DNA of 8,339 nt from Pseudomonadota bacterium (GTDB lineage: Bacteria > Desulfobacterota > Anaeroferrophillalia > Anaeroferrophillales > Tharpellaceae), in contig WFRT01000126.1 in the NCBI GenBank assembly GCA_015486445.1, forward strand, positions 1 through 8,339, given 5' to 3'. This document shows, one piece after another, positions 6,860-8,339 of this stretch. Every line of letters begins with the position of its first letter. Within the stretch, counting starts at the first letter, position 1. The notes below the pieces were generated by a model that was not told where the DNA came from, did not search any database, and saw nothing but the letters and a program-made list of their open reading frames with translations. The position numbers and the translations under genes were made by a program.

Positions 6860-7627
6860 ATGGGAAACATGACAAGTGACAAGTTTGGTTTTTCCGGTCC
6901 CGTTTGGACGCCGCTGTACCCGGCGCCTCCCTGGCCGATACCTGAAAGCGAAAACCTGCTGATGTTCTACGAGGCCGATCCCGAAGCGGTCCTCGAGGCC
7001 CTGCCCGCGGGCTGCGAGTTGCTCGGCGACCGGCCCATCGTCCAGGTGCTGATCAACCATTCCCTCTCCGGAACGGCGGGCGATCATTACGGCAACTATA
7101 TCTTCCCCCAGTGTAAATTTGCCGGCAAACCCTATGCCTATGAATATTTTCTCATGGTCAGCAACGATGTCGCCATGGCCATGGGCCGCGAGGTCTGGGG
7201 AGATGCCAAGAAGCTTTGCCATACCGAGTGGCACCGGGAAGGCAACGAACTGTTTACCACGATCGAGCGTCCCCGCGGACTGCGCCTGGTGACCACCCAT
7301 TTCCGTTTCGAGCGGCAGTGTACGCTTGAAGACCTGGCCTGTGATCTTTATCCCGGCCTCTGCCTGAAATACATTCCCTCCAGCGAAGGCATAAAACCCG
7401 TGGTTCACCAGTATGTCGAGGACAGTTTTGCCCTCCAGCCGCTGCCCGGCGGCAACCTCGAGATCTGGGCCGGAACCGGTTCGCTCTGGATGGACGCCCT
7501 GACCGAGGTTATCCCCATCTACCGACTCAGGCCGAAAAAGATGCTGGGAGCCTATTATATCAAGTGCGGCTTCAAGCTTGGTTATGGTACTGTTTTAAAA
7601 GATTTTCTTTCCAACGATCAATCCTGA
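6860..7627 (+). CDS. Cytoplasmic acetoacetate decarboxylase (ADC) family protein
   Basis: This 255-residue protein has the length of classical ADC (244) and no signal peptide, so it is expected in the cytoplasm. AMAMGREVWGDAKKL at 105-119 aligns with AIAVGRELSAYPKKL of Clostridium acetobutylicum ADC. Lys117 matches the Schiff-base Lys115 and Lys118 its neighbour Lys116. The end of the protein, with LGAYYIKCGFKLGYGTVLKD, is like other ADC-family C-termini. By hand alignment, the catalytic Glu76 position (in Tyr-x-Glu) falls on YGNY at 77-80, so an Asn or Gly seems to replace that Glu. This argues for altered chemistry, such as other decarboxylase, aldolase or dehydratase reactions known in ADC-like proteins. 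The start is not certain: ATG at 6860 has a loose GGCGGTGG 7 bases upstream, and ATG at 6869 is in frame. The gene follows the exported ADC-like gene by 108 bases holding a hairpin and a palindrome, so it may be partly separately controlled. Confidence 0.83.
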   Translation: MGNMTSDKFGFSGPVWTPLYPAPPWPIPESENLLMFYEADPEAVLEALPAGCELLGDRPIVQVLINHSLSGTAGDHYGNYIFPQCKFAGKPYAYEYFLMVSNDVAMAMGREVWGDAKKLCHTEWHREGNELFTTIERPRGLRLVTTHFRFERQCTLEDLACDLYPGLCLKYIPSSEGIKPVVHQYVEDSFALQPLPGGNLEIWAGTGSLWMDALTEVIPIYRLRPKKMLGAYYIKCGFKLGYGTVLKDFLSNDQS

Positions 7628-7644
7628 CAACCGGGGCAACAGGT

Positions 7645-7767
7645 TTGCGGGCTTGCGGGCGGTTTTCAACGGTTAAAAACTTGCTCTTAGGTCTCGAACG
7701 GGGCTCTTATTCCGTCCTCCGCGGATTTTCCCATCCTCCTTGCCAGAAACCGTCCGCGAGCCCGCAA
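7645..7767 (+). repeat. Inverted repeat with 21-bp arms; possible structured RNA or small mobile-element remnant
   Basis: Arm 1 (7645-7665) and arm 2 (7747-7767) are inverted copies matching at 19 of 21 positions. The two differences would be U-G and G-U pairs in plus-strand RNA, but A-C and C-A mismatches in minus-strand RNA. The arms can be lengthened by CAGGT (7640-7644) with ACCTG (7773-7777) across a 5-base bulge. The enclosed loop is 81 bases and may form a small inner stem (ACGG with CCGT). It begins 17 bases after the cytoplasmic ADC-like stop codon, so it could be a 3' untranslated structure or a small RNA. A MITE-like element with terminal inverted repeats is the main alternative; I see no clear target-site duplication. 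Confidence 0.6.
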
Positions 7768-7886
7768 TGCAGACCTGAAACCCGGTTTCCCGCAGGCGCA
7801 AAAATCTGCGACGCCCGAATTCTCTACTGCAACTGCGCCAGCACCACCCCCCCCGGCAGCAGGGACTTTCAAGATTATCGGCAAAG

Positions 7887-7996
7887 GCTCCCAGTACACG
7901 GCCGCCGGCCGGGCCTGAGGCTGGCGATGTATATCCATCACACCGACGCCGTCTAGGAATACACCTGCGACCATTAAAAGCCGCATCGGTCACCTC
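7887..7996 (+). pseudogene. Decayed fragment of a second copy of the HAD phosphatase gene
   Basis: This 110-base stretch aligns with 954-1062 of the intact HAD gene, about residues 277-313, in the same orientation. By hand count there are about 13 substitutions and 3 single-base gaps, near 85% identity. The core reading RLAMYIHHTDAV matches RLAIYIHHTDAV of the intact protein. Coding is destroyed: a C is inserted at the left end, one base is missing after GCCGCCGGCC, the CGG codon for Arg300 has become TAG, and a T is inserted near 7975. The 10-mer GATTATCGGC at 7873-7882 also occurs at 789-798 of the HAD gene, in matching order, which could be a further scrap left by an internal deletion, but 10 bases may be chance. 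The rest of the gene is absent. Confidence 0.85.
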
Positions 7997-8007
7997 AAAG
8001 CATAAAA

Positions 8008-8036
8008 AAATCCCCCGGTTTTCGGCCGGGGGATTT
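8008..8036 (-). terminator. Intrinsic terminator, strongest for the minus-strand gene
   Basis: An 11-bp perfect stem, AAATCCCCCGG with CCGGGGGATTT, surrounds the 7-base loop TTTTCGG. Read on the minus strand, the stem ends in a run of seven T residues (the A-run 8004-8010 on the plus strand), a classical terminator placed 32 bases after the PEP-CTERM stop codon. On the plus strand it is followed only by ATTTGGGTTT, so it may also stop the cassette's transcript, less efficiently. Confidence 0.85.
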
Positions 8037-8068
8037 GGGTTTCCGTTTGTGAGGCTTTTTCAGCCGGT

Positions 8069-8339
8069 TCAGCCCTTCCTGGAGCGCTTGCGGCCGTAGC
8101 CCGCCAGGCCCAGCAGGCCGATGCCCATCAACAGGAGCGTGGCAGGCTCGGGTACGGGGGCGGGAGCAGCAGTAGCTGTTAAGCTTGCTTGCTCCAAGCG
8201 AAAGTCGTTGGTCACAGGTACGTTAGTAGCAAAAACTATTGCGTCAAATTTCCCATCTTGAAGATAGCTGAGGTAACCTTCACTGCTTAAATCAATTTGT
8301 AAATGTGCATATTCTTTCTCTATGTAATCAGGATCAGAA
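8069..8339 (-). CDS. PEP-CTERM sorting-domain protein, C-terminal part
   Basis: The minus strand is open from the window edge to TGA at 8069-8071 and gives 89 C-terminal residues; the start lies outside. The last 28 residues are a textbook PEP-CTERM sorting signal: VPEPA, then the hydrophobic segment TLLLMGIGLLGLAG, then the basic tail YGRKRSRKG. In the PEP-CTERM/exosortase system this tail is recognised and cut by an EpsH-type exosortase during export, often in species making exopolysaccharide. A linker rich in Ala, Thr and Pro (LTATAAPAP) precedes it. The visible body, including LQIDLSSEGYLSYLQDGKFD and a beta-rich stretch, matches no family I recognise. Base composition changes sharply inside the gene: about 31-38% G+C over 8221-8339 against about 73% over 8101-8160. 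It is convergent with the cassette and closely followed by its own terminator. Confidence 0.9.
   Translation of the reverse strand, partial: SDPDYIEKEYAHLQIDLSSEGYLSYLQDGKFDAIVFATNVPVTNDFRLEQASLTATAAPAPVPEPATLLLMGIGLLGLAGYGRKRSRKG

Larger units (their letters stand above)
7628..8068. other. 441-base region without an intact gene, between convergent genes
   Basis: Short open frames here lack start signals and family features. In order the stretch holds a long imperfect hairpin (7645-7767), a small palindrome GAAACCCGGTTTC (7777-7789), a fragment of a HAD gene broken by shifts and a stop (7887-7996), and a terminator (8008-8036). I see nothing else in it. It reads as a region of decay and rearrangement between the cassette and the minus-strand PEP-CTERM gene. 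Confidence 0.7.

Noticed and set aside
7871..7886. Similarity of AAGATTATCGGCAAA to a stretch of the DUF1329 gene near 5126
   Set aside because: Only about 15 bases match with a mismatch, and neighbouring bases do not. It is too short to call a second relic.
7564..7956. Open frame of 130 residues overlapping the end of the ADC-like gene
   Set aside because: It begins inside the ADC-like gene and runs through non-coding sequence. Its only protein-like part is the RLAMYIHHTDAV piece of the HAD relic, reached by chance frame.
7640..8036. CRISPR array or integron attC interpretation of the repeats in the gene-free region
   Set aside because: There is no set of regularly spaced direct repeats, and no integron core-site pattern or adjacent integrase; the elements are unlike one another.

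Overview
The window comes from a Gram-negative bacterium with about 60% G+C by eye. It encodes an outer-membrane beta-barrel with a C-terminal Phe, several proteins with Sec signal peptides, and a PEP-CTERM protein, which implies an exosortase (EpsH-type) system elsewhere in the genome. This fits environmental Proteobacteria or Desulfobacterota; the sequence alone does not settle the lineage.

Layout. (1) 124-1164 (+) encodes an exported HAD-superfamily phosphatase-like protein with all four HAD motifs. (2) 1254-2306 (+) encodes an AraC-family regulator. (3) After a 233-base gap with an A/T-rich dyad comes a same-strand run: a DUF1302 outer-membrane barrel (true start 2540), a DUF1329 periplasmic protein (4219-5589), an exported acetoacetate-decarboxylase (ADC)-like protein (5621-6751), and, beyond a hairpin and a palindrome, a cytoplasmic ADC-like protein (6860-7627). 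(4) 7628-8068 has no intact gene. It holds a 21-bp inverted repeat whose only two mismatches would be G-U pairs in plus-strand RNA, then a decayed copy of a piece of the HAD gene, then a strong terminator. (5) 8069-8339 (-) is the C-terminal end of a PEP-CTERM protein running off the window. Its A+T-rich body is joined to a very G+C-rich anchor.

Working model (inference). DUF1302 and DUF1329 proteins are commonly encoded side by side and are thought to act in the envelope on hydrophobic compounds. Here they are combined with two diverged ADC-fold proteins, one exported and one cytoplasmic, behind an AraC-type regulator. This suggests an inducible envelope cassette that moves or senses a small, perhaps keto-acid-like or lipid-derived compound and processes it by lysine (Schiff-base) chemistry. 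The substrate is unknown. The HAD gene and its relic sit in the same orientation at the two ends of the cassette, so this locus has been rearranged.
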